From assembly GCF_900105115.1 (NCBI RefSeq), contig NZ_FNRV01000001.1, positions 2,527,501-2,591,500 on the forward strand: a stretch of 64,000 bases of DNA. Direction: 5' to 3'. Positions within the stretch are counted from its first letter, which is position 1, and each line of letters starts with the position of its first letter. This document shows, piece after piece, positions 8,625 to 17,422 of this stretch. This DNA comes from Pseudomonas mohnii (GTDB taxonomy: Bacteria; Pseudomonadota; Gammaproteobacteria; Pseudomonadales; Pseudomonadaceae). The position numbers and the translations under genes are program-made. The notes under the pieces were generated by a model that was not told where the DNA came from, made no database searches, and was given only the letters and a program-made list of their open reading frames with translations.

Positions 8625-9983
8625 ATGCCTGCGACCCGTACCTGGTTAAAAAATCCCCTCGCCATTTTCACGGCCAACGGTCTCGATGCCCGTGGCGGCC
8701 TGGTGCTGCAAGACGGTGTGATCGTCGAAGTGCTCAGCCTCGGTCAACAACCTTCGGCACCGTGCAATGAAGTGTTCGACGCCCGCGAGCACGTGATCCT
8801 GCCTGGCCTGATCAACACCCATCACCATTTCTATCAAACCCTGACCCGCGCCTGGGCGCCGGTGGTCAACCAGCCTTTGTTCCCGTGGCTGAAAACCCTG
8901 TACCCGGTCTGGGCCCGACTGACGCCGGAAAAACTGGCCCTCGCCACCAAAGTCGCGTTGGCCGAGTTGCTGCTGTCCGGTTGCACCACCGCCGCCGATC
9001 ACCACTATCTGTTCCCCGAAGGCCTGGAAAATGCGATCGACGTGCAGGTTGAAAGCGTGCGCGAACTGGGCATGCGCGCCATGCTCACGCGTGGCTCCAT
9101 GAGCCTCGGTGAAAAGGACGGCGGCCTGCCACCGCAACAAACCGTGCAGGAAGGCGAGGTGATTCTCGACGACAGCCAGCGCTTGATCGCCGAGTACCAC
9201 GAACGCGGCGAAGGCGCACAAATCCAGATTGCCCTGGCGCCCTGCTCGCCGTTCTCCGTGACCCCGGAAATCATGTCTGCCAGTGCCGATCTGGCCAACA
9301 AACTTGACGTGCGCCTGCACACTCACTTGGCCGAAACCCTCGACGAAGAAGACTTCTGCCTGCAACGCTTTGGCCTGCGCACTGTGGATTACCTGGACAG
9401 CGTTGGCTGGCTCGGCCCGCGTACCTGGCTGGCCCACGGCATCCACTTCAACCCGGATGAAATCGCCCGCCTCGGCGCGGCCGGCACCGGCATTTGCCAT
9501 TGCCCGAGCTCGAACATGCGCCTGGCCTCCGGCATCTGCCCGACCATCGAATTGACCGATGCCGGCGCGCTGCTCGGCCTTGGCGTGGATGGCTCGGCCT
9601 CCAACGATGCGTCGAACATGATGCTTGAAACCCGGCAGGCGCTGTACATCCAGCGTCTGCGCTACGGTGCCGAGAAGATCACGCCGGAACGCGTACTGGG
9701 TTGGGCGACCAAAGGTTCGGCGAGCCTGTTGGGCCGTACCGATATCGGTGAGATTGCCGTGGGCAAGCAAGCCGACCTGGCGCTGTTCAAGCTCGACGAA
9801 CTGCGTTTCTCCGGCAGCCACGATCCGGTATCGGCGCTACTGCTGTGCGGCGCGGATCGCGCGGACCGGGTGATGGTCGGCAGCAAATGGCGAGTGATTG
9901 ACGGTCAGGTTGAAGGGCTCGACCTCAAAGGCTTGATCGCCGATCACAGCCAGGCTGCGCGGCAGTTGATCGCCGGGACCTGA
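8625..9983 (+). CDS. 8-oxoguanine deaminase-like amidohydrolase
   Basis: A 452-residue amidohydrolase of the AtzB/TrzN-guanine deaminase branch. It has the metal-binding NTHHHFYQTLTRAW motif near residue 66, LHTHLAET around 230, the WLAHGIHF histidine near 270 and the catalytic Asp in LGVDGSASNDASN near 325. The WAPVVNQPLFPWL stretch after the first motif is characteristic of 8-oxoguanine deaminases such as P. aeruginosa PA0142, which deaminate 8-oxoguanine and isocytosine. AGGAG precedes the ATG. Its place beside a nucleobase-type importer fits salvage or clean-up of oxidised purines. Confidence 0.85.
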   Translation: MPATRTWLKNPLAIFTANGLDARGGLVLQDGVIVEVLSLGQQPSAPCNEVFDAREHVILPGLINTHHHFYQTLTRAWAPVVNQPLFPWLKTLYPVWARLTPEKLALATKVALAELLLSGCTTAADHHYLFPEGLENAIDVQVESVRELGMRAMLTRGSMSLGEKDGGLPPQQTVQEGEVILDDSQRLIAEYHERGEGAQIQIALAPCSPFSVTPEIMSASADLANKLDVRLHTHLAETLDEEDFCLQRFGLRTVDYLDSVGWLGPRTWLAHGIHFNPDEIARLGAAGTGICHCPSSNMRLASGICPTIELTDAGALLGLGVDGSASNDASNMMLETRQALYIQRLRYGAEKITPERVLGWATKGSASLLGRTDIGEIAVGKQADLALFKLDELRFSGSHDPVSALLLCGADRADRVMVGSKWRVIDGQVEGLDLKGLIADHSQAARQLIAGT

Positions 9984-9999
9984 CACAACACCAATCAAC

Positions 10000-10082
10000 T
10001 GTAGGAGCGAGCCTGCTCGCGATGGAGGATCAGTTACATGGATGTTGACTGACACACCATCGCGAGCAGGCTCGCTCCTACA
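10000..10082. repeat. REPIN (GAGC type)
   Basis: Arms TGTAGGAGCGAGCCTGCTCG and its complement flank a short centre holding ATGGATGTTGACTGACACACC. This is the second REP subtype in the window (GTAGGAGCGAG instead of GTGGGAGCGGG). It sits between the convergent deaminase and antiporter genes. Confidence 0.9.
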
Positions 10083-10097
10083 AGGAATTTATGGTGT

Positions 10098-10868
10098 TCA
10101 AAGGCCCAGCAGCGACAACATGATAAACGTCGCAAACAGCACAAAGTGGGTCATGCCTTCGATGGCGTTGGTCTCGCCATCGTTAAGGTTGATTGCGCTG
10201 ACGATCAGGGTGATGAAGATCATCACGGTCTGCACCGGCGTCATGGCCATCTGGAACGGCTGGCCGGTGTAAAGCGCCATCGCTTCCATCACCGGCACCG
10301 TCAGGATCACCGTCGACAGCGACGCGCCCAATGCGATGTTGACGACCGACTGCATGCGATTGGCCAGCGCCGCACGCAATGCCGTCAAAATCTCTGGGGC
10401 CGCGGAAATCGCCGCCACCAGGATTGCCGTTATCACCGGCGGCGCGCCTGTCCCTTCCAGGCCCAGATCGAGGGTCTTGGACATCACCTCGGCCAGTGCG
10501 CCAATCACCACCACACCGAACACCAGGATGCCGATGGACAACTTCAGGTTGATCGGTGCCGGTTCGCTTTCCTGAGGCTCCTTCTTGCGTCGCTTGTCCG
10601 GATAGCTGTAACTGAAAAAGTAACTGTGCGGACCAACCTGCATGCGCAGGAACAAGGTATACAGCACCACCATCGCACCGATGGTGAAGGCCGAATAGAG
10701 CTTCCAGTTGGCCTCGGGAATGAACTCCGGCACCACCATCGACACCCCCATGGCGGTAAGAATCATCACGCTGTAGCTGCGCGCCGAATCATCGTTGTAG
10801 GACTGTTCGCCATGTTTGAGCCCGCCCATCAACGCCGCCAGACCGAGGATGCCGTTGATATCGAGCAT
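10098..10868 (-). pseudogene. chaA: chaA calcium/proton antiporter, 3' part (split by island)
   Basis: The C-terminal ~256 residues of a ChaA-type Ca2+/Na+:H+ antiporter. Visible are NGILGLAALMGGLKHGEQSY, several membrane spans, the cytoplasmic loop with DKRRKKEP, and the second exchanger repeat with AAISAAPEILTALRAALANR. The reading frame continues upstream into the island end as Thr-Leu before the Met. The missing 107 N-terminal residues lie at 39086-39407 on the same strand. Joined without the island they make one protein of about 365 residues (E. coli ChaA has 366). As it stands this fragment lacks the first exchanger repeat and is almost certainly not functional. Confidence 0.93.
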
Positions 10869-10873
10869 AAGTG

Positions 10874-10884
10874 TTTTCTAGACA
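10874..10884 (+). repeat. Island terminal inverted repeat, left
   Basis: TTTTCTAGACA, perfectly complementary to the right end at 39075-39085. The chaA sequence ends at 10873. Confidence 0.9.
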
Positions 10885-10886
10885 TA

Positions 10887-10917
10887 TTAATGGGTATACC
10901 AAACCTATACTCATTAA
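10887..10917. promoter_or_regulatory. Subterminal dyad at left end
   Basis: TTAATGGGTATA and TATACTCATTAA match as inverted repeats in 11 of 12 positions around a 7-base centre. Its place three bases inside the terminal repeat and just before the recombinase genes suggests a recombinase arm site or an operator over their promoter. Confidence 0.5.
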
Positions 10918-11014
10918 ATATCAACGAGTTACGAGCCTTTTTTGACACTGAAAATTTGACACCGTCAATCGAGCAGCTACTTTTCAGGGAGACCTTCGCC
11001 AATGGCCAAATCCC
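10890..11014 (+). CDS. Possible frameshifted 5' segment of first recombinase gene
   Basis: An open frame from ATG 10890 begins MGIPNLYSLNINELRAFFDT and reads as a plausible helical N-terminus (through about FRETFANGQIP). It then continues to a stop at 11171 with sequence that looks like an out-of-frame shadow of the 11015 gene. The 11015 gene is in a different frame (a -1 shift) and lacks a ribosome site. I infer that the native protein may start at 10890 and that a frameshift near 11003-11015 separates the parts. A true start at 11015 remains possible. Confidence 0.35.
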
Positions 11015-13111
11015 ATGCTCAGTTACGAAATCACCGACGACTCCCTGTATTTCAGTTGGCCAGACGACGAAACAATACTTGGGTTTCGCTCATCAACCCT
11101 GGCCGTTCCCCCTTGTTTTGACAGAGTTGCGCTCGTTCAAATGGCTGAAGGAATCAAAAGCTTGTGCCTGAGTAATGCTGTGACCAGCTATAGGGGCCAC
11201 TTCAGGTCTGCAAGAAACATTTTCAGCCAGGTTAAAAGCGATTCCCGACCGTTTCCGCCTGAACCAGAAAACTGGGACAGCTTTGTCTTATCGCATTACG
11301 GTAATTTCCTTACAGATTCTCGGCGGAAATACAAAACAAGAATTGACCATTGGTCAGGAATTGCTTTTCTCTACAAGAAGCTCCAACGCAGCGGATTTAT
11401 TCCCTCAGATGTTTATATTCCTAATGAAACGCTTTCCTCTAATGCGACATCCGATGGTAACAATGGCAACCCACTTGGCCATGAACGTGAAAGGGCCCCC
11501 ATACCAAAGGACATCGAATGCTTGTTACCAAAAAAATATCTAATCGAGGATGGCTTAAGCCTAAATGATGACGCATATCTTCTGAATCTCAAAAAGACCC
11601 TAGACCTTCGGACAGACACAGTTGTTAATTGCTGCGTCGACTACTGGAAAAAAATGCTTCGGTGCCATGAGAAAGGTAGAATTATTATTGAAAGCATTCC
11701 AACTCAAGAAATAGAAGATGTGTTGTCTTCAGGCTGCTTCCACAAAAACGGTAAACATCTTGCAGATCCTTCTACAGAAAATGGAATGCGCTGGTTTCTC
11801 GCTACAGCGTACTATTACTTAAATTTCACCGATGAGCTTCCAACTTTAACTTATAAAGGGCTTAAAAGAATACCATTTTTCCACGGTGTCATACAAAACT
11901 CGCACACCAGACCGAAACTCACTTCCGGTATATGGAAAATTGCTGGAGATGATGGCATTGAAAACAATCAGGTGATCGAAACATTTAATCGCCTACTAGG
12001 AAATCTCTCACCTAGAGACTGCGCGGTTGCTTGCGCGATTCTGATCACTGAAAATCCAACTTTCAACCCATCAGCACTCGGTAACGTTAAGCTCTATACC
12101 CAAGATGGAAAATTCTACCTCCGAGGAAACTCGGATACAAAACGCATTACTCTAAGTGTGAGTAAGCCGCGCGCTAGGGATCGGAAAGTTTCCGTTCTTC
12201 CACCTCTCAGCACACGAATTGTCGAATATGTGATTCTCTATACAAGATCTGTCAGAAAACGACTTCTTGATAAAAAGAAAAGCGGCTGGAGAAAACTTTT
12301 TCTAATTTCGACACGCTATCAGATGGGGTCTAACCCCGACTTTACCAAATCGCTTTCTACCAATCCAGGGCTTTCTCTGTACGACATTTACACATCGCAG
12401 CTAAAAAATGTCGGCATAACTCCATCCATGGTTAACCTGTATCGACTTAGATGTACCCAAGGAATTCTAGAATTTCTGCGAACAGGAAGTCTTCAGGCAG
12501 TTTCAGATCTACTAGGAAATTCCGTTCAAGTTGTTGAGGCCAAATACATTCCTAAATGGATGGTTCACCGCTGGAACACTAGACTGTTAAGAGTCCTACA
12601 TCAAAAATTAATCCTTGTTTCCACCGAGGGCAGCCCATGGCAACAGGAGGCTTCTGATTTTGAAACAAGAGAAGATCTTCAGAACTTTATACGAAAAGTA
12701 CTTCTGGGCTTAAATAGGGGTGACGCTTTGAGCGAAGCCATCCGCTCTCGACTGGGGCATTACGCTGCTGATCCAAGCTCGCTTATTCAGATGTTCGTAG
12801 AAAGTGAGATATTGTTTCAGTTATGTCCAAAAAGCCTGGCAGCGATTTATTCGTATGCAGACGTTATTGAAAAAATGCCACGCGAGGAAACAATGAAAAT
12901 TGATCCCGGAACAGATCTCCCACTCTGGGTCTATGTAATCCTAAAAAAACTTTTTACCCAAACCGCTAATCTGGACTTTAATACCGCCTCGAACGCAGAA
13001 ATCGCAATCGCGGACAGGATTGGAGGCGATTCATTGAGTTTATTAAAGAAAGCACATGCTGAAGCACAAAACCTAGCCAAGAAATTCCAGCCATTAGTCG
13101 AGGCTTTATAA
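11015..13111 (+). CDS. Large tyrosine-recombinase-like protein, catalytically degenerate
   Basis: A 698-residue protein, first of the recombinase module. The C-terminal half (from residue ~340) follows the tyrosine-recombinase plan, with a Lys-bearing turn (RARDRKVSVLPPLS), an Arg region (YRLRCTQGILEFLRTG) and a candidate nucleophile (VEAKYIPKW). The first catalytic Arg is not evident (ITENPTFNPSALGNV stands where GLRxxEL is expected), the His of HxxR is missing, and LLGNS replaces LxGH. It may therefore be a structural or DNA-binding partner. The remaining ~340 N-terminal residues are unrecognised. A C-terminal extension of ~160 residues follows the recombinase part. It is AT-rich compared with the flanking core and leads the four-gene run. 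Confidence 0.7.
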   Translation: MLSYEITDDSLYFSWPDDETILGFRSSTLAVPPCFDRVALVQMAEGIKSLCLSNAVTSYRGHFRSARNIFSQVKSDSRPFPPEPENWDSFVLSHYGNFLTDSRRKYKTRIDHWSGIAFLYKKLQRSGFIPSDVYIPNETLSSNATSDGNNGNPLGHERERAPIPKDIECLLPKKYLIEDGLSLNDDAYLLNLKKTLDLRTDTVVNCCVDYWKKMLRCHEKGRIIIESIPTQEIEDVLSSGCFHKNGKHLADPSTENGMRWFLATAYYYLNFTDELPTLTYKGLKRIPFFHGVIQNSHTRPKLTSGIWKIAGDDGIENNQVIETFNRLLGNLSPRDCAVACAILITENPTFNPSALGNVKLYTQDGKFYLRGNSDTKRITLSVSKPRARDRKVSVLPPLSTRIVEYVILYTRSVRKRLLDKKKSGWRKLFLISTRYQMGSNPDFTKSLSTNPGLSLYDIYTSQLKNVGITPSMVNLYRLRCTQGILEFLRTGSLQAVSDLLGNSVQVVEAKYIPKWMVHRWNTRLLRVLHQKLILVSTEGSPWQQEASDFETREDLQNFIRKVLLGLNRGDALSEAIRSRLGHYAADPSSLIQMFVESEILFQLCPKSLAAIYSYADVIEKMPREETMKIDPGTDLPLWVYVILKKLFTQTANLDFNTASNAEIAIADRIGGDSLSLLKKAHAEAQNLAKKFQPLVEAL

Positions 13112-13136
13112 TGAACCCACTGATGGTAACTTCTGC

Positions 13137-15317
13137 ATGAATGATCTCCAAACAAATTTAAACGAAGCACGCATCCGAGCCATGATCAATCAGGCCGAAT
13201 CGAAAAGTAGATTAAACAAACGTGATTTTACGTATAAGGCTGACTGGTTGGTGTCGGGTGAAATAGGCAGTGATAAATGGGCAGTCAGCTTTCCAAATAT
13301 TAATGAACCTACCTTTATTTACTTTAATCGTCTAATGCCGGACGGGAGCAGCTTAACCGACGAAAGTAATCAACGGCTTTTGACGACGCTACAAAAGTGG
13401 CTCTACCACTGTCGAATGGGAACTCTTACCGGCAAACTCGTCGCTCCAAGTCGCTGGATGAATTACCTCCAATTTTCGTTCAACCTAGCATCTTGGATAA
13501 AGCTACACCGATTCATTTATAAGCCTGAAGCAAATGGATTTATGCTGCTTGATACTGATGCTTGTGAAGCGATAGCTGATGAACTGAGTACAGGGGGCTG
13601 GAATTCGGCACTGCTACTCAAAGAAAGATTCATCACACATCTTTTTCAAGTGATTGAGACGCAGTGTACCCTTGAAGCAATCCTAGACAATTTAGACGAA
13701 CTTGATGAGCAATTCAAGTCATCAGCCATTCGCTACTTTCAGGATAATAATTTGTACGCAGGTATCGCACAAGACAGTAATTACACGAAAGGAATGCTTT
13801 CTCGAGAATATATTGCAGAGGTCTTGGGAAAAGCACCTACAGCACTTCACGCGCCGAGCTTCAGATTATTTATTAGGCAATTCGAGCCAAAACTTACCAA
13901 CGCAGATGTTTTGCAGGTCGGTACGCGCAAAAATCTTCATTACACCCAAAATACAAAATCGATAGAGGAAGCAGCCGATACCAGTTTGAGCGTTAAACAC
14001 TTCAAAGATCAGCTTTACTTTATGAAGTTGTTTTTTAACGGGCATAGCAAATTGCCTGATGACATCCCAAAAATAGATATCGATATTGAATCTTTGGTCA
14101 AAGAATATGCGACCAACCTCAAAAGTCCGGGACACACTAATTTAATCCCGCTCACCATTGGTCTGGACGCGCTAAATGAAGCAGCGAAGTGGGTAACGGT
14201 ATATGGCGAGGCAGTTGTAAACTCCTTGATTTTTTACATCGAGAAATTCAGAGAAATCGACGAAAATTATTCACTTTCTAAACAATCCGTGAAGAAGCAA
14301 GAGCTTTTTGAAGAAACTAAACATCTATGGATGACTAAGGATATAGAGGGATTGCCTGCCCAGCGCTTAGATGAAGCGTTGAACATTACCAAACTGCAAA
14401 CCAAAAAGAAAAAAAACTTCCCAACTGGCGAAACGCACTATAAAGCTGTTATGGAAAGTTTTTTTGGCGCCTGCGCACTAGTCATCGGTATGCTCAAGCC
14501 AATTCGCAACAAGGAAATAAGCCATCTCGATCGGGCGTGCCTATGGCTTGATAATCCTGGCGGCGGAGCATTCTTGGAACATGAAGCCGGGAAAGCGGGC
14601 CAGATCGGAATTAACCCAGATATCATACGCCCGATACCATCACTGACTGCCCGAGCCATTCAACTCCTACAAGTTCTTGGCGTTGGACTCTCTAAAATTT
14701 ATAATGATGAACGGCCTCACGCCGATAAACTGTTTTATATACCCGGCAGGGGTTTCAAGCTCCCGCCACCGAAATGCAATATGTGGAAAGTAAACTTATG
14801 TTTGAATAGCTTTTGCGAGATTATTAACACGCCAATAGACAAAAAAGGTCGCCGTTGGTATATCCGCGTGCACGAAATGCGAAAGTTCTTTCTCCTGATA
14901 ACTCACCGCCACTACGGGGACGGGTCTAAAGAGTTGCTTAGATATTTAGCAGGGCACGCCGACCGGAGGAACATTGATGACTATACTGCTTATGACATAT
15001 CCGATGCCGAAGCGATACGGTACGAATCCGAGTGTATCGACGACAAGCTTATTGCTTTAGAGTTGGGAATATTAACAAAAGAAGGAAATGATGGGTTAGT
15101 CGCTCTCTACGCCGAGTCACTTAAGCACTTCGATGCAACGAGCATTTCAACCATAAGCAAAAGCGAATTCATGAAATATTTAGACAAAGTGGGATATCGC
15201 TCCGACTTTGACATGAAAACTTATTCAATCAGGCTGGAAAATTACGACGCTGATGTCTATACCATCGATTTTGCTATTAAACTAGGCGAAAGAAAAGATG
15301 AGAAATACGACAAGTGA
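13137..15317 (+). CDS. Large tyrosine recombinase/integrase
   Basis: A 726-residue protein, second in the module, 25 bp after the first. The catalytic set appears complete: Arg in MLKPIRNKEISHLDRA, Lys region in HEAGKAGQIGINPDI, HxxR in RVHEMRKFFLL, GH in YLAGHADRRN and a Tyr in DDYTAYDI. The catalytic part covers residues ~440-625; the long N-terminal region (1-~430) is presumably for DNA and partner binding. It most resembles the large second recombinase (TnpB-like) of multi-recombinase elements. Its end overlaps the next gene by 20 bp, so the genes are probably translated as one unit. Confidence 0.82.
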   Translation: MNDLQTNLNEARIRAMINQAESKSRLNKRDFTYKADWLVSGEIGSDKWAVSFPNINEPTFIYFNRLMPDGSSLTDESNQRLLTTLQKWLYHCRMGTLTGKLVAPSRWMNYLQFSFNLASWIKLHRFIYKPEANGFMLLDTDACEAIADELSTGGWNSALLLKERFITHLFQVIETQCTLEAILDNLDELDEQFKSSAIRYFQDNNLYAGIAQDSNYTKGMLSREYIAEVLGKAPTALHAPSFRLFIRQFEPKLTNADVLQVGTRKNLHYTQNTKSIEEAADTSLSVKHFKDQLYFMKLFFNGHSKLPDDIPKIDIDIESLVKEYATNLKSPGHTNLIPLTIGLDALNEAAKWVTVYGEAVVNSLIFYIEKFREIDENYSLSKQSVKKQELFEETKHLWMTKDIEGLPAQRLDEALNITKLQTKKKKNFPTGETHYKAVMESFFGACALVIGMLKPIRNKEISHLDRACLWLDNPGGGAFLEHEAGKAGQIGINPDIIRPIPSLTARAIQLLQVLGVGLSKIYNDERPHADKLFYIPGRGFKLPPPKCNMWKVNLCLNSFCEIINTPIDKKGRRWYIRVHEMRKFFLLITHRHYGDGSKELLRYLAGHADRRNIDDYTAYDISDAEAIRYESECIDDKLIALELGILTKEGNDGLVALYAESLKHFDATSISTISKSEFMKYLDKVGYRSDFDMKTYSIRLENYDADVYTIDFAIKLGERKDEKYDK

Positions 15318-15846
15318 TAATTTTAGACTTCGTCTAAAGTGGTTAGCAGAGATCACCGAGAGAAAAATCAATCCATCTAAACTGGAAATAAATGCGCTAA
15401 GCACAATGCGTCTTTTTTGTGGACTGAGGGTAGCAAAATGGTTCGATAAAATTTCGTTAAACTCATTAAAGAGCGCTGCATTAGAACTTAGCGAGCAGCA
15501 ACGTGGACTGGATCTCTGGATTGATCTCAAGTCCATGAGGGCTGCAGCTTTCGCTTTGCATGTTCCCAACGCCGCTACTCCGCCAACCGCCCCTATGCCT
15601 TCCGCTGAAGACCAGGCAAAAAGCGCCTTACTAGATGCGCACATAAGCTCTATGGCTTATTTTGAACTTTACAAATTTATGTCACTTCTCGTCCAGCAAA
15701 ACTCAAATAATGCAAGTGAAATATTGGCAAGTATTGATATAAAACTTCAGACCTCAAAAGCAAAACATTATTCTTTTCTGATACACCACAACAACTTTAC
15801 CGCATCCAGCCTTACTGTGATCAAAGGAGGAAAAGACGGTGGGTAA
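15298..15846 (+). CDS. Small accessory protein of recombinase module
   Basis: A 182-residue, mostly helical and basic protein. It starts inside the end of the large recombinase (20-bp overlap) after AAAGAAAAG, and its own end overlaps the following GTG start by 8 bp. I see no catalytic motif. In position and size it corresponds to the small third component of multi-recombinase elements (TnpC of Tn554, or possibly GmtX of Gamma-Mobile-Trio elements). A role in DNA-end binding or in setting orientation is inferred from that position only. Confidence 0.65.
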   Translation: MRNTTSDNFRLRLKWLAEITERKINPSKLEINALSTMRLFCGLRVAKWFDKISLNSLKSAALELSEQQRGLDLWIDLKSMRAAAFALHVPNAATPPTAPMPSAEDQAKSALLDAHISSMAYFELYKFMSLLVQQNSNNASEILASIDIKLQTSKAKHYSFLIHHNNFTASSLTVIKGGKDGG

Positions 15847-17302
15847 GCAATTATATACCATTTATGAGAAAGCTAGGCTGCCTGGAAAGGCAATACCCAT
15901 ATACAAAAAAAACAAAGATAATTTCGTAGGAAAAACCAAAGTAATTAATAATTTGGTGCTGGTTCGATGGCCTAATGGACGCCCGTGCCATTTGATAAAC
16001 ATGTGGCTTACTCATATATGTGCTATTACCAATGCAACAGAAACCTCCAAAACATATGCCGCTCAAATTTCATCATTCGTTCGATACTGCTACAGGAACC
16101 AAGTTTCAATTACAGAGTTCACCGAACACAATTTCGTAGCCATGAAGGAATTTTTAGTTCAAGAAACGATTGTGACGCCATCCGGTGTACGACTGGCTCG
16201 TAACAACAACCAAACAATACAGATTCAAAAACGCACATTAGATTTCCTGCACTGGATAACCGACAATCACCCAGAAGTATCAATGTTTAAACTCGTCGGG
16301 GTCAAGGATACTGGTGCGAACATCACAGTAGAGGTAAAATTTAGCAAGCGGAGTGGAAGAAGCTATCTATATCACCCAGAAATAGTTTCGCCAGTCCCTT
16401 ACAACGATGACAAAGTTCCAATCGACGAAGAAACCATCCAAAAACTCCAAAAGGAGATCATCCGAAAGCACGACGTGGAACATTTGCCAGCTCGCTCAAA
16501 ACTCAAATCGATAAAAGATATCGACCTGTTCACAGCTACCAACATATATTTATATGAGCGACGTATGTGTCTTATTAGGACGATGAAACTTATGGGGCTT
16601 CGCCCAGAAGAGCTGCATGAACTCCCTTTGGAGCTAAATAACAACATCACGAGGACAAAGCAAATTACAGCCCCAACAAGGAAACGAGGCGATCCAAGCC
16701 TTGTTCGCAGATTTAAAATCGACTTTCCGTCCGCCCGACGTTTCAATCAATATCTAGAGGCTCGTCAAGAGTACATAGATTTTTTACGATCAAAAGGCAT
16801 TTATTGCTTACAACCAAATAATTTTTTTATAGGTGAAAACGGCAAGGCACTAAAGAAATCGTCAATTACCAAGGAGTTTGATCGATTGTGCGAAGGTGCA
16901 GGCCTAACGAGTTCACGCGTATGCCTCTCAATGTTTAGGCATCGCTTTGTTACTCGCGAAATCAACATTAGGCTTGAAGCACGGTTCGCTAAAAATCCGC
17001 ACCTAAAAAATGGATGCACGCCTGAACTTAGGGATAGCGTATGCCTAGAGGTGGCCGAACTTACAGGGCACGCCGATCCCGACTCACTGTACAGTTATTT
17101 TTACGCAGAATATAAGGCCATCACTTCGATCTCTAGCTATAGTGAAAAATTGAGGATTCGTGATGAACTCGAATCGGCTAAAGAGGACTTAGTCAATCTG
17201 GAGCACCAATCGCGGCTGCGAAAAATCGATTTGACGTCAGAACTCCAGTTGATAAGAACTCGTATAAATGAAATGCATTCAAAGCTGTTCGGATTTGAGT
17301 GA
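15839..17302 (+). CDS. Tyrosine recombinase
   Basis: A 487-residue site-specific recombinase with a GTG start behind a strong AAAGGAGG eight bases upstream. The SAM-like core-binding domain lies around residues 50-150. The catalytic domain has Arg in LMGLRPEELHELPLE, the Arg-His cluster in LSMFRHRFVTREI, GH in ELTGHADPDSL and Tyr in LYSYFYAEY. A C-terminal coiled-coil-like tail (about 440-487, rich in Glu, Leu and Arg) is visible. All key residues are present, so it is probably active, cutting the island ends together with the large partners. A dyad at 17329-17368 follows. Confidence 0.87.
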   Translation: MGKQLYTIYEKARLPGKAIPIYKKNKDNFVGKTKVINNLVLVRWPNGRPCHLINMWLTHICAITNATETSKTYAAQISSFVRYCYRNQVSITEFTEHNFVAMKEFLVQETIVTPSGVRLARNNNQTIQIQKRTLDFLHWITDNHPEVSMFKLVGVKDTGANITVEVKFSKRSGRSYLYHPEIVSPVPYNDDKVPIDEETIQKLQKEIIRKHDVEHLPARSKLKSIKDIDLFTATNIYLYERRMCLIRTMKLMGLRPEELHELPLELNNNITRTKQITAPTRKRGDPSLVRRFKIDFPSARRFNQYLEARQEYIDFLRSKGIYCLQPNNFFIGENGKALKKSSITKEFDRLCEGAGLTSSRVCLSMFRHRFVTREINIRLEARFAKNPHLKNGCTPELRDSVCLEVAELTGHADPDSLYSYFYAEYKAITSISSYSEKLRIRDELESAKEDLVNLEHQSRLRKIDLTSELQLIRTRINEMHSKLFGFE

Positions 17303-17328
17303 GCAAGGCTCAAGCGCAAAGATGGTAG

Positions 17329-17368
17329 GCGTACAGTGACGCGTAGTGCAAATGCATTAACTGTACGC
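17329..17368. repeat. Inverted repeat after recombinase genes
   Basis: GCGTACAGT (17329-17337) and ACTGTACGC (17360-17368) are perfect complements around 22 bases. It lies between the convergent recombinase and HEPN genes. The loop is long for an intrinsic terminator, so a protein-binding dyad is also possible. Confidence 0.5.
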
Positions 17369-17422
17369 TCTATATTCCTTAACGATTTCTCGTAACAATT
17401 TATATCCGCCTATAGAAAACGG

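Noticed and set aside
10866..10890. tRNA-gene attachment site for the island
   Set aside because: No tRNA sequence at either end; the target is inside a protein gene.
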